A stretch of DNA of 64,000 nucleotides. Origin: Pseudomonadales bacterium (lineage in GTDB: Bacteria > Pseudomonadota > Gammaproteobacteria > Pseudomonadales > Ketobacteraceae). Under the pieces are notes generated by a model, which was not told the origin of the DNA, did no database searches, and was given only the letters and a program-made list of their open reading frames with translations. The translations under genes and the position numbers were made by a program. The stretch spans positions 62,001 to 126,000 of the forward strand of contig NZXG01000038.1 in assembly GCA_002701845.1 (NCBI GenBank). The letters run 5' to 3'. This document shows, one piece after another, positions 56,157 through 63,880 of the stretch; the stretch's first letter is position 1, and each line of letters starts with the position of its first letter.

Positions 56157-56897
56157 TCAGGTCAAGTCGCGAACAAACAGATAGCCTTTGCTGCGAACGG
56201 TTTTGATGCGGCGGGGATTCATGGGATCGTCCCCCACCTTGGGACGGATGCGGGACACCCGCACGTCGATGGAGCGATCCTGGCCATCATACTGAATCCC
56301 CCGCAGGCGCTCAAAGATTTCCTCCCGGCTGAGGATAGTGCCGGCGTTGGACGCCAGCAACCACAGCAGGTCGTATTCGGCGCTGGTGAGATCCACCGCA
56401 TTGCCCCCCAGCCAGACTTCGCGGGCGCTGTTGTCGATCACCAGATCACCGAACTCCAGCCGGTTTTTACCCGCGTCACCCCCGGCTTTCTCCTGCTGGG
56501 CATCGGCACTGTCAGAGCGCCGCAGCAAGGCCCGGATACGGGCCAGCAGCACCCGGGGTTTCACCGGTTTCGCCACATAATCATCGGCGCCCATTTCCAG
56601 CCCCAGCACCTGATCCACATCGTCAGTACGGGCGGTGAGCATCAGGATAGGCTTGTTGAATTTGTCCCGCACGCTTTTGCACACTTCCAGGCCGTCGGCA
56701 CCGGGCAGCATAAGATCCAGCACCACCAGATCCGGCTGTCGGTCAATAATCGCACTGATGGCCTGGCCGCCGTCGCCGATCACCTCGATCTTAAGACCGT
56801 TACTGCGAAGATACTCCGCGGTCAGTTCCGCCAGACGCTCGTCATCCTCGACGATAATCACGTAGGGCTGGGAGTTTTCAGTGGTATCCGTGCGCAT
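56157..56897 (-). CDS. OmpR/PhoB-type response regulator, RstA-like
   Basis: A 246-residue regulator: receiver (about 12-125, Asp60 in LVVLDLMLPGADG, Lys in YVAKPV) and a winged-helix DNA-binding domain (145-243). The segment LRGIQYDGQDRSIDVRVSRIRPKVG and IKTVRSKGYLF are close to RstA. It is first in an operon with the kinase. Confidence 0.92.
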   Translation of the reverse strand: MRTDTTENSQPYVIIVEDDERLAELTAEYLRSNGLKIEVIGDGGQAISAIIDRQPDLVVLDLMLPGADGLEVCKSVRDKFNKPILMLTARTDDVDQVLGLEMGADDYVAKPVKPRVLLARIRALLRRSDSADAQQEKAGGDAGKNRLEFGDLVIDNSAREVWLGGNAVDLTSAEYDLLWLLASNAGTILSREEIFERLRGIQYDGQDRSIDVRVSRIRPKVGDDPMNPRRIKTVRSKGYLFVRDLT

Positions 56898-57088
56898 GGG
56901 CGGCGACCTCTCAGAACAGCAAATGCAGCAAAATTTTTTATGTTTGTTAGCAACTTAAATAAAGATAGGTGGTATACGACAACTGCGCCAGTTTAATCAA
57001 GCGCCACGTAAACAAAGTGTTATAGGTTATAACAGTCGTCACCACCGGAACCAGAACCAGTTCCCGTAGCCCACAACAATCCCACATT

Positions 57089-57097
57089 TTATCCACA
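57089..57097 (+). promoter_or_regulatory. Perfect DnaA-box 9-mer
   Basis: TTATCCACA, the high-affinity DnaA consensus, lies in the AT-richer region upstream of tag. It is single, so it is not an origin; it could titrate DnaA or regulate a neighbour, or be chance. Confidence 0.45.
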
Positions 57098-57192
57098 GCT
57101 TTTCCACCAAAATCCGCCTTGCGGAACTGCAAAACCCGCACTATCTTGTATTCATGTGATGGCGAAATCACTAGATGTTGTGCTGTCTCCTC

Positions 57193-57281
57193 TAGAATGT
57201 GGCCAACACTTATAACCATAAAAAAGTAACACTCGCGCTATTCATGCCCCGCCTCATTCCCGTGACGGCGGGGATTTTTTT
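57193..57281 (+). ncRNA. Candidate small RNA ending in an orphan terminator
   Basis: A terminator with no upstream plus-strand gene for 2.7 kb suggests a short transcript. A TAGAAT hexamer at 57193-57198 could be the -10 element, giving an RNA of roughly 75 bases from about 57205; the matching -35 is poor. It might instead be a leader for tag. No family recognised. Confidence 0.35.
57247..57281 (+). terminator. Intrinsic terminator upstream of tag
   Basis: CCCCGCC (57247-57253) and GGCGGGG (57267-57273) form a 7-base-pair stem with a 13-base loop, followed by A and seven T (57275-57281). It points in the plus direction, 128 bases before the tag ATG. Confidence 0.85.
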
Positions 57282-57408
57282 GCCTGACGGGAGAGGCTCT
57301 GGCTGCCGCGGATAAAGGCACTAATCGGAAAACTGGGAACCGGGTCTGTGGCACAGTGGCCCGCAATCCGGGTATTATGCCCCCACTTTGCGCAAAGCGG
57401 GTGAAGGG

Positions 57409-57984
57409 ATGACGCAAACACGCTGTGGCTGGTGCGGGGATGATCCCCTATATCGGCAATACCACGATGAAGAGTGGGGGGTTCCCACCTACGACGACGC
57501 CACTTTGTTTGAGTTTCTGTTGCTGGAAGGGGCCCAGGCGGGCCTGAGCTGGATCACCATATTACGCAAGCGGGAACATTACCGGGCCGCCTTTGATCAG
57601 TTTGATCCCCACAAGATCGCCCGCTACCGGCCGCGCAAGATCGAATCCCTGTTGCAGAACCCCGGCATTGTGCGCAACCGCCTGAAGGTGGAAAGCGCGG
57701 TCACCAACGCCCGGGCCTATCTGGAAGTACTGCAGCGCCATGACCGCTTTTCCGACTACATCTGGCAATTTGTCAACGGCGAACCCCGCCAGAATCACTG
57801 GCGTAGTCTGCGCCAGGTCCCGGCTACCACGCCGGAATCCGATGCCATGAGCAAAAGTCTGAAACAGGCCGGCTTCAAGTTCGTGGGCAGCACCATCTGC
57901 TATGCCTATATGCAGTCCATGGGCATGGTGAATGACCATATAGTTACCTGCTTCCGGCACCGGGAGTGTCAGAATGCTGCCTGA
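57409..57984 (+). CDS. tag: DNA-3-methyladenine glycosylase I
   Basis: Tag removes 3-methyladenine from alkylated DNA. The 191-residue protein has the zinc ligands Cys6 (RCGWC), His20 (YHDEEWG), and the C-terminal His and Cys (NDHIVTCFRHREC), plus LLEGAQAGLSWITIL. The ATG at 57409 gives the family start; a TTG at 57388 is less likely. It overlaps the TM2 gene by 11 bases. Confidence 0.95.
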   Translation: MTQTRCGWCGDDPLYRQYHDEEWGVPTYDDATLFEFLLLEGAQAGLSWITILRKREHYRAAFDQFDPHKIARYRPRKIESLLQNPGIVRNRLKVESAVTNARAYLEVLQRHDRFSDYIWQFVNGEPRQNHWRSLRQVPATTPESDAMSKSLKQAGFKFVGSTICYAYMQSMGMVNDHIVTCFRHRECQNAA

Positions 57985-58210
57985 GCAGAAGCCCCTGCCA
58001 TCCCGCCGCAAAATTCTGCCGGCGCTGCTGCTGTGTCTGGTGTTCGGATTCTTTGGCACCCATCGTTTCTATGTGGGCAAAGTGGGTACCGGTATGCTGC
58101 AGATGTTAACCCTGGGGGGCCTGGGATTCTGGGTGCTGGTGGATGCGGTCATCCTGATTCTGGGGCGGTTCAAGGATGCCGAAGGCGCCCCCCTGAGAGA
58201 CTGGACCTGA
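57974..58210 (+). CDS. TM2 domain-containing membrane protein
   Basis: A 78-residue protein with the TM2 domain: two membrane helices (about 15-30 and 42-64) joined by the conserved turn FGTHRFYVGKVGTGMLQ. Function unknown in bacteria. It overlaps the tag end by 11 bases, so it is coupled to it. Confidence 0.88.
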   Translation: MLPEQKPLPSRRKILPALLLCLVFGFFGTHRFYVGKVGTGMLQMLTLGGLGFWVLVDAVILILGRFKDAEGAPLRDWT

Positions 58211-58212
58211 AG

Positions 58213-58265
58213 CGGTCGCCGTGAATTCGGTCGCCGTGAATTCGGTCGCCGTGACACGGTCGCCG
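58213..58265. repeat. 15-base tandem repeat after the TM2 gene
   Basis: CGGTCGCCGTGAATT occurs at 58213 and 58228, with partial copies at 58243 and 58257. It fills the gap between the stops of the TM2 gene and the convergent serine hydrolase. Confidence 0.9.
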
Positions 58266-58272
58266 CTAGGCC

Positions 58273-59547
58273 CTAGTTCACCAGATCGTAAAAACGCTCC
58301 GCCACCGGATGCCGCAGCGGCCCCCGCCGCCCCTCCAGGCGTTCCGCGCAGCGGATAATGGCGCCGTTAAGCCGGGCGATGCGGGTATCCCCCACCGGTG
58401 AGGTGCCGGCGCTGTTATTCACCGTGTAGCCCACCCCCAGGCGCCGGTCCAGATCACACCAGGCGCCGGAGCCACCCCAACCAAAATGACCGAAGGCCTG
58501 CGGCGTGCGGGGCCCGGTGGTAAATACCCGGTGAAACCCCAGGCGCCAGTGCATGGGCATGGGGATCACCCGGTCCAGGCGCCGGCTCTGGATGCGGGCC
58601 ATCTCCCGCACCCGCTGCGGCGACAGTATCCGTACCCCCTCCAGTTCGCCACCTTCCGCCACGGCGCCATACATGCGCGCCAGGGAGCGGGCGGTAAACA
58701 TGCCGTTGGCGGCGGGAATACAGCTTTGCACCACTTTCGGATCATTGAAACTGAGCCGGCTGATACCCCGGGGCGCCAGGCCCGCCGCGAAATCCGCCGG
58801 ATCCAGCCCCACCAGTTTGAAGGCGCCCCCCAACATCTGGTTCCGCGCCTGCTGCAGCAGCCCGGGGGGCCGCCGGGGGGAGCCGGCCTGCGGCGGCCGG
58901 GATTGCTCCGGGTAGGCCACCAGAATCGCCCGCCGATTCATCTGGTCCTCCGGCAGGCCCACATACATCCCATCCAGCCCCAGAGGCAGCACCAGCAGTT
59001 CCAGTAACAATTGCTGAAAATCCTTGCCGGTGACGCGGCTCATCAGTTCCCCCAACAACCAGCCATAGGTAAGCCCATGGTAGCCATGGCTCTCGCCCGG
59101 ACGATGCACTGGTGTGGCCTGCTCCAGGGATTCCACCATATGCTCCCAGTCGGTGATGCGGGCGGCGTCATCCACCATACTCCTGATATCGTACAGGCCA
59201 CTCTGGTGGGTGAGGAGATGGCGCACGGTGATGTCCTGCTTGCCGGCGCCGTGAAACTCCGGCCAGTAATAGGCAACCGGTTTGTCGTATTCAATCAGGC
59301 CCTGGTCCACCAACATGTGTAACATCACCGACGCCACCCCCTTGGTGGTGGAAAAAGACAGCGCAATCGTGTCCTCCAGCCAGGGGTTGCCCTGTTTGTC
59401 CCGATAGCCGGCCCAGATATCCACCACACAGGCCCCCTGGTGATATACCGCCAGTGCCGCACCGCTGCGGCCATCGTCCGCTATCTGGCGGGTGAACTCC
59501 CGGGCTACTGCCTGAAATCCCGGATGGGCATAACCTTGATATTGCAT
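58273..59547 (-). CDS. Beta-lactamase-fold serine hydrolase (class C/EstB-like)
   Basis: A 424-residue serine beta-lactamase-like hydrolase. The nucleophile SxxK is FSTTKGVASVM (Ser near 69), and the second motif is Tyr in GYHGLTYGWLLGEL. HFGWGGSGAW near 360 takes the place of KTG. No signal peptide, so it is cytoplasmic; members are esterases rather than beta-lactamases. It carries a PPGLLQQARNQMLGG insert in the middle. Substrate unknown. Confidence 0.85.
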   Translation of the reverse strand: MQYQGYAHPGFQAVAREFTRQIADDGRSGAALAVYHQGACVVDIWAGYRDKQGNPWLEDTIALSFSTTKGVASVMLHMLVDQGLIEYDKPVAYYWPEFHGAGKQDITVRHLLTHQSGLYDIRSMVDDAARITDWEHMVESLEQATPVHRPGESHGYHGLTYGWLLGELMSRVTGKDFQQLLLELLVLPLGLDGMYVGLPEDQMNRRAILVAYPEQSRPPQAGSPRRPPGLLQQARNQMLGGAFKLVGLDPADFAAGLAPRGISRLSFNDPKVVQSCIPAANGMFTARSLARMYGAVAEGGELEGVRILSPQRVREMARIQSRRLDRVIPMPMHWRLGFHRVFTTGPRTPQAFGHFGWGGSGAWCDLDRRLGVGYTVNNSAGTSPVGDTRIARLNGAIIRCAERLEGRRGPLRHPVAERFYDLVN

Positions 59548-59731
59548 GGCCTGCGCTCCTTACTGGGTATTGCGCTTGGTATTGAATTCGGTATCGGGTT
59601 CGGTCTCAGGCCTGATCCCCTCCGGCCCCGATTATAGGGCGAAGCGGCGAACTCCACACCCGGGGCAGATGGCCTGTTCAGCGCCCTGCCCCCTCCCTTA
59701 TAATGCCCGACTTTTGCCAACCGGGGCCAGT

Positions 59732-60556
59732 ATGAAAACCGAAAGCTACAACCAGCGTTTTGCCGGCATCGAGCGGCTCTACGGCGGCGGCAGCCTGGAT
59801 CGGCTGCGGCACAGCCACCTGTGCGTGGTGGGCATCGGCGGGGTGGGGTCCTGGGCCGCGGAAGCCCTGGTCCGTTCCGGGGTGGGGGAAATCACCCTGA
59901 TGGACCTGGATGAAATCTGCGTGTCCAACACCAACCGCCAGATTCACGCCCTGGACGGCCAGTTCGGCCGCCCTAAAGTCCAGGTAATGGGGGAACGGCT
60001 CAGCGCCATCAATCCGGACCTGCGCTGTCATCCGGATCTGGATTTTGTCACCGCCGGCAACGTGGCGGTCAAAATGCACGCGCCCGCCGGCGCCCTGCGA
60101 CCCTTCGACTTTGTGCTGGATGCCACCGACAGTGTCAAACACAAGGTGGCGATGATTGTTTACTGCAAGCGCAACAAAATCCCCATCTACGTGGTGGGCG
60201 GGGCCGGCGGTCAGACTGATCCCACCCGCATCCGCTACGCCGATCTGACCCGGGCGGAACAGGATCCGCTGCTGGCGCTGGTGCGCAAAAAACTGCGCCA
60301 GGATCACGGTTACACCAGTAATCCCAAGCGTCGTTTCGCCGTGGAGTGTGTATACTCAGAGGAACCGGTGTTGTTTCAGCAACCGGACGGCAGCGTCTGT
60401 TCCACCCGCCCCCCGGCCCACGCCAACAGCAGCGTGCGCCTGGACTGCGCCGGCGGTATCGGCGCCTCCACCTGTGTCACCGCCAGCTTCGGCCTGGTGG
60501 CCAGTTCACGAATCCTTAAAAAACTGTTGGCGAAGGCCCCGCCAATTGGTTCATAG
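59732..60556 (+). CDS. tcdA: tRNA threonylcarbamoyladenosine dehydratase
   Basis: A 274-residue E1-like enzyme that cyclises t6A37 of tRNA to ct6A using ATP. The nucleotide loop is VVGIGGVGSWAAEAL, the Asp/Arg pair is in DLDEICVSNTNRQIHA, and the C-terminal part (GGIGASTCVTASFGLV) fits E. coli TcdA (CsdL). The ATG at 59732 follows CCGGGGCCAGT and gives the normal length; the frame is open upstream without family character. Confidence 0.93.
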   Translation: MKTESYNQRFAGIERLYGGGSLDRLRHSHLCVVGIGGVGSWAAEALVRSGVGEITLMDLDEICVSNTNRQIHALDGQFGRPKVQVMGERLSAINPDLRCHPDLDFVTAGNVAVKMHAPAGALRPFDFVLDATDSVKHKVAMIVYCKRNKIPIYVVGGAGGQTDPTRIRYADLTRAEQDPLLALVRKKLRQDHGYTSNPKRRFAVECVYSEEPVLFQQPDGSVCSTRPPAHANSSVRLDCAGGIGASTCVTASFGLVASSRILKKLLAKAPPIGS

Positions 60557-60594
60557 TATTGACAGATTCAAGGGTCAGATCGAGATGTTAGCCC

Positions 60595-62259
60595 ATGCCA
60601 ATAAAAATATTGCCGCCTGTGGCCCTGCGCCACTTCCTGCTGTGCGTCACCCTGGTTCTGTCGCTGACAGTCATGCCCGCCGGGGCCCAACCCCAAACCC
60701 CCGAGTACATCACCCTGGACGGGCAGGTATATCACCTGCTGCTCACGAAACGGGATCTGAGTGGTTATGGGGTTCCCGACCTGGACCCGGCCCATCGGTT
60801 CTATCGCATACAGCTTGAGGGTGAGCCGGACTCCGAGGGGCGACTGGCCTTGATCGAGGGTCAATGGCAGGGAATGATTCTGCACCGCGGCGCCGTCCAC
60901 GTGCTGAATGACAGTGATCTGTTGGCCCGTAACCGTAGTACGTCCACGTTGCAGACCCGGGCCCTGAGCCCGCAACTGAATCTGGGCCAGTGCGCCAGGC
61001 CCCGCTCACTCATTGCCCACCCGCTGACGTCCACCGCGGTGACCCCGCGTAGCCTCAACGCCATGGCCCTCAGTGTCGATTACGATAATTTCTGTCAGGA
61101 ACAGGTGGACGGGGTTTGTCTGGTGGCGGAGCTCACCATGGTGTTCGACACCCCGTTCAACGCTGCCTTTGGCGCCAGCTATCGGGCTCAGGGCCTGTTG
61201 ATCATTGAATACGTGGACTTGATCTATCGGCGCAACTTTGGCATCGCCTTTAACCAGTTGCGGGTGGAGTTTGGCGCCGGCGATGTGTTTGACACCGATA
61301 TCGACTCAGTGCTCCAGACCATGGCCGATTACCGCTGGGATCAGACCATCGGTTTCGACCCCAATCCCTACGCCATCATGCATTACGTCACCGGGGGCGA
61401 TTACACCACCAATGACAGTCAGGCCATCGGGGTGGCGAACTTTCCTTTCTACAGCGGAACCGCGGATAACCCGGTGTTGGAGGAGCCGGTGCTTTGTCAA
61501 CGCGCCGCGGCCGTGGGCACCTCCCAGCTTTGGGGCAGCGGCAGTAACCGCACCAGCTACACGGCTTTGATTGTGGCCCATGAGATCGGCCACAATTTCG
61601 GCTTCGACCACGACGGTCAGGACGGCTCCATCGCCCAATCCTGTAGTGCCACCGACTGGATCATGGGCGCCAACCTCAATGTTCAGGCGGACGATTTTTC
61701 CAGCTGTTCCGAGACCCAGTTACGCCCCAACATCAACGCACTGGACTCTATCGAAAACTGTTTCGACTTTCCGGCCGACGGCGCCATCCAGGCTGACGCC
61801 GGCAATCTGAGCGAGGGCGAGGCCGGCGAGCCCATCACCCTGGCCTATGCGGTGACGGCGGAAACCCGCAGTGATCAGACTGCAGGCCTGCAGGTACAGG
61901 GCAATATCAGCGATGGCAGCGGCCGGCTCACCGCAGTCACTCTGGATGCGGCTGCCTGCACACTGAGCAACAGCAACCAAAGTTATACCTGCACGGTCAG
62001 CGCTGCCAGTACTCATAATCTGCAGGTGTCGCTCACCGCCGAAACCAGTGTCGCCCTGGTGAACTCCGTGACCGTCACCGGGGCCAACCGCTATGACGTG
62101 AGCCCTGACAACAACAGTGCCACCAGCACCATCAGTCTGCCCCTGCCGGAACGTACCAACTTTGAGCGGGGCGGGGAATCCGGCGATGGCGGTGGCGGAG
62201 GCAGCCTGCCCTGGTGGTTCCTGGCCCCCGCCGGTCTGCTGTGGTGGCGCCGAACGTGA
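60595..62259 (+). CDS. Secreted zinc metalloprotease with GlyGly-CTERM tail
   Basis: A 554-residue exported metzincin-type protease. A signal peptide (about 10-32) leads into a propeptide-like region, then a catalytic domain (about 155-390) with the zinc motif HEIGHNFGFDH and a Met-turn in DWIMGANL; cysteines suggest disulfides. A repeat-like beta region (about 395-515) follows. The C terminus is a Gly-rich stretch, a hydrophobic helix (PWWFLAPAGLLWW) and RR, which fits GlyGly-CTERM. Such tails are cut by rhombosortase and the protein is surface-attached or type II secreted. The closest family is reprolysin/M12B-like. No rhombosortase is in the window. Start ATG has a weak ribosome site. Confidence 0.88.
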   Translation: MPIKILPPVALRHFLLCVTLVLSLTVMPAGAQPQTPEYITLDGQVYHLLLTKRDLSGYGVPDLDPAHRFYRIQLEGEPDSEGRLALIEGQWQGMILHRGAVHVLNDSDLLARNRSTSTLQTRALSPQLNLGQCARPRSLIAHPLTSTAVTPRSLNAMALSVDYDNFCQEQVDGVCLVAELTMVFDTPFNAAFGASYRAQGLLIIEYVDLIYRRNFGIAFNQLRVEFGAGDVFDTDIDSVLQTMADYRWDQTIGFDPNPYAIMHYVTGGDYTTNDSQAIGVANFPFYSGTADNPVLEEPVLCQRAAAVGTSQLWGSGSNRTSYTALIVAHEIGHNFGFDHDGQDGSIAQSCSATDWIMGANLNVQADDFSSCSETQLRPNINALDSIENCFDFPADGAIQADAGNLSEGEAGEPITLAYAVTAETRSDQTAGLQVQGNISDGSGRLTAVTLDAAACTLSNSNQSYTCTVSAASTHNLQVSLTAETSVALVNSVTVTGANRYDVSPDNNSATSTISLPLPERTNFERGGESGDGGGGGSLPWWFLAPAGLLWWRRT

Positions 62260-62306
62260 GCCCCCTCACAATTCACGCCAACACGACCTGCGGTCGGTAA
62301 AACGCC

Positions 62307-62347
62307 AATGCCGGGGTGTGAGCCAAATAGCAAATGCCGGCATGTGA
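62307..62347. repeat. Imperfect short repeat after the metalloprotease gene
   Basis: AATGCCGGGGTGTGA (62307-62321) and AATGCCGGCATGTGA (62333-62347) differ at two positions. They lie between the protease stop and the GAF gene. Confidence 0.65.
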
Positions 62348-62398
62348 ATCTGCCGTGGCGTACTAGACTTGGGGAAGGAGTTAGCCCCGGAGTTTACT

Positions 62399-63607
62399 AT
62401 GGCCATTTATCATCAGGACGCATTCTTTTGGCGTTTGATCAATTTGACCCGGTCCCTGTCCACGGAAACGGACAAATGGAAGCTGTTCAGCACGATCCTC
62501 AACGAATGTCAGCAGATCAGCCATTGCGATGGCGCCACCCTGTACCTGCTGGAAGAGACCGAGGCCGGACCACGGCTGGACTATGCCATGATTCGCAACC
62601 ACTCCCTGGGTCTGAATCAGAAATACTGCGAACCGGGGGAATCGGCCCTGCCCCCGATTCAGATCCGGGCCTGCGACTCTGACACCAGTCAGACCCACAG
62701 CATTGCCGCCTGTTGCGCCCTGCGGGGACACTCGCTGTGCGTGGAGGATGTTTACACCACCCGGGATTACAACATCAGCGGCATCAAAGCCTTTGATGAT
62801 CTGTTTGATTACCGTACCCGCTCGGTACTCTCGGTCCCGGTGATCAAGCCCAATCGCAAGGTACTTGGGGTGATTCAACTGGTGAACCCGCAGAACCCGT
62901 TGTCCGGCACCGTGGCCCATTATTCCGAAACCCAGATTGCCATCGTGGAGGCTCTGGCGGCCCTGCTGGCCACCATTCTGGAGAGCGCCGAACTGGAACG
63001 GGCAGAAGGCGGCCTGCTGGTGCGTTTGTCACAGCCCAAGGGTACCGACGCCATTTTTGAACGGGTGCTGGATGAAGCCATGGCCGCCACCCGGGCGGAG
63101 GGCGCCACCATTTACTGGTATCGCCCGGACGCGCCCCCCCGGCTGGAGTTCGTGGCCATGAAAAACCAGGTGCTGAACCTGTCCTTTACCTGTTTTGAAT
63201 CCGACACCCGGGACTTCGCACCCTTGTTGCTGGAGCAGAACGGTGAGCCCAACCTGCAGAACGTGGCCACTTTCACTGCCATCAGCAAGCAGGTGGTCAA
63301 CATTGACAATGCCTACAACAATACCACCTTCGATTTTTCCGGGATGCGGAATTTTGATCAGCAGTACGGGTATCACTCCCGTTCCTTCCTCAGTGTGCCG
63401 CTGCTGAATCACGCCGAAGAGGTTATCGGAGTGATGCAGCTGATCAATGCCCAGGACACTTTCAACCAGGGCGTGGTACCCTTCCCGCCCCAGGTGGAAC
63501 CCCTGGTAAAGGCGCTGGCTTCCTATGCTGCAGTGACCCTGGAAAACGATCTGCTGGCCCATCCCCGGCCGCGCCAGGATCCACTGCGGCAACTGGCGAC
63601 CAAATGA
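62399..63607 (+). CDS. Tandem GAF-domain protein
   Basis: A 402-residue cytoplasmic protein of two GAF domains (about 10-195 and 210-390), each ending in the SVLSVPV/SFLSVPLLN and VIGVMQLIN pattern. No output domain, so it senses a small ligand (cyclic nucleotide or similar) and acts through a partner. Both domains share NISGIKAFD / DFSGMRNFDQQYG, as in cyclic-nucleotide-binding GAF pairs of phosphodiesterases and cyclases. The ATG at 62399 has GGAG 6 bases upstream; a TTG at 62369 is in frame. Confidence 0.85.
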   Translation: MAIYHQDAFFWRLINLTRSLSTETDKWKLFSTILNECQQISHCDGATLYLLEETEAGPRLDYAMIRNHSLGLNQKYCEPGESALPPIQIRACDSDTSQTHSIAACCALRGHSLCVEDVYTTRDYNISGIKAFDDLFDYRTRSVLSVPVIKPNRKVLGVIQLVNPQNPLSGTVAHYSETQIAIVEALAALLATILESAELERAEGGLLVRLSQPKGTDAIFERVLDEAMAATRAEGATIYWYRPDAPPRLEFVAMKNQVLNLSFTCFESDTRDFAPLLLEQNGEPNLQNVATFTAISKQVVNIDNAYNNTTFDFSGMRNFDQQYGYHSRSFLSVPLLNHAEEVIGVMQLINAQDTFNQGVVPFPPQVEPLVKALASYAAVTLENDLLAHPRPRQDPLRQLATK

Positions 63608-63684
63608 GGGATTGCAACCATTGGTGGTAATTTCTCACAAACGATGCAAGCAATTTCCTGCTCATTTAACATTCAATTTGTCAC

Positions 63685-63880
63685 TATAATCGCTGCCAGG
63701 CACTGGGGACCGCGAGTACCTTTCACCCTAGCGCCGTTCCCGGGCCTGCCCTTCGAAGGCGGATTCCGGGAACTGTACAATGTACAACGATGAGAGCACT
63801 CACCGGTCCTGAGTAAGGATACTTTATTGCGGCCGGTATCGTGTTGGCGAGGGATGCGAGCCCCTCGCCAGCACTTTTTT
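63685..63880 (+). ncRNA. Candidate structured non-coding RNA with intrinsic terminator
   Basis: A consensus -10 (TATAAT, 63685-63690) is followed by about 185 bases without a plausible gene, ending in a strong terminator. Several helices can be drawn: GGACCG and GAGT (63707-63717) pair with ACTC and CGGTCC (63798-63809), enclosing GTTCCCGG/CCGGGAAC (63736-63743 with 63766-63773), and TGTACA-A-TGTACA (63774-63786). The size and rod-like layout recall 6S RNA, and scattered GGA motifs recall Rsm RNAs, but I recognise no family. A leader of the gene beyond the window is possible. Confidence 0.5.
63841..63880 (+). terminator. Strong intrinsic terminator
   Basis: GTGTTGGCGAGGG (63841-63853) and CCCTCGCCAGCAC (63862-63874) form a 13-base-pair stem with one G-U pair and an 8-base loop, followed by six T. 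It ends the candidate RNA; the GAF gene stops 233 bases upstream, so it may also end that transcript. Confidence 0.9.

Larger units (their letters stand above)
56898..57408. other. AT-richer intergenic region between the RstA-like gene and tag
   Basis: Over 500 bases without a convincing gene, clearly less GC-rich than the flanks. It contains a perfect DnaA-box 9-mer at 57089 and a strong plus-strand terminator at 57247-57281. An open frame of 90 codons on the minus strand (56947-57219) has no ribosome site or recognisable domain and is not called. Confidence 0.6.

Noticed and set aside
56947-57219. A 90-codon open frame upstream of the RstA-like gene
   Set aside because: No ribosome site, no recognisable domain, and it covers the DnaA box and AT-rich regulatory region.
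57244-57315. A 23-codon peptide overlapping the orphan terminator (ATG at 57244)
   Set aside because: No ribosome site, and the sequence is better explained as the terminator hairpin.
63691-63880. Assignment of the right-edge RNA as 6S RNA or an Rsm-type RNA
   Set aside because: The size and rod shape suit 6S and there are several GGA motifs, but no conserved 6S bubble or repeated ANGGA loops could be aligned by eye.
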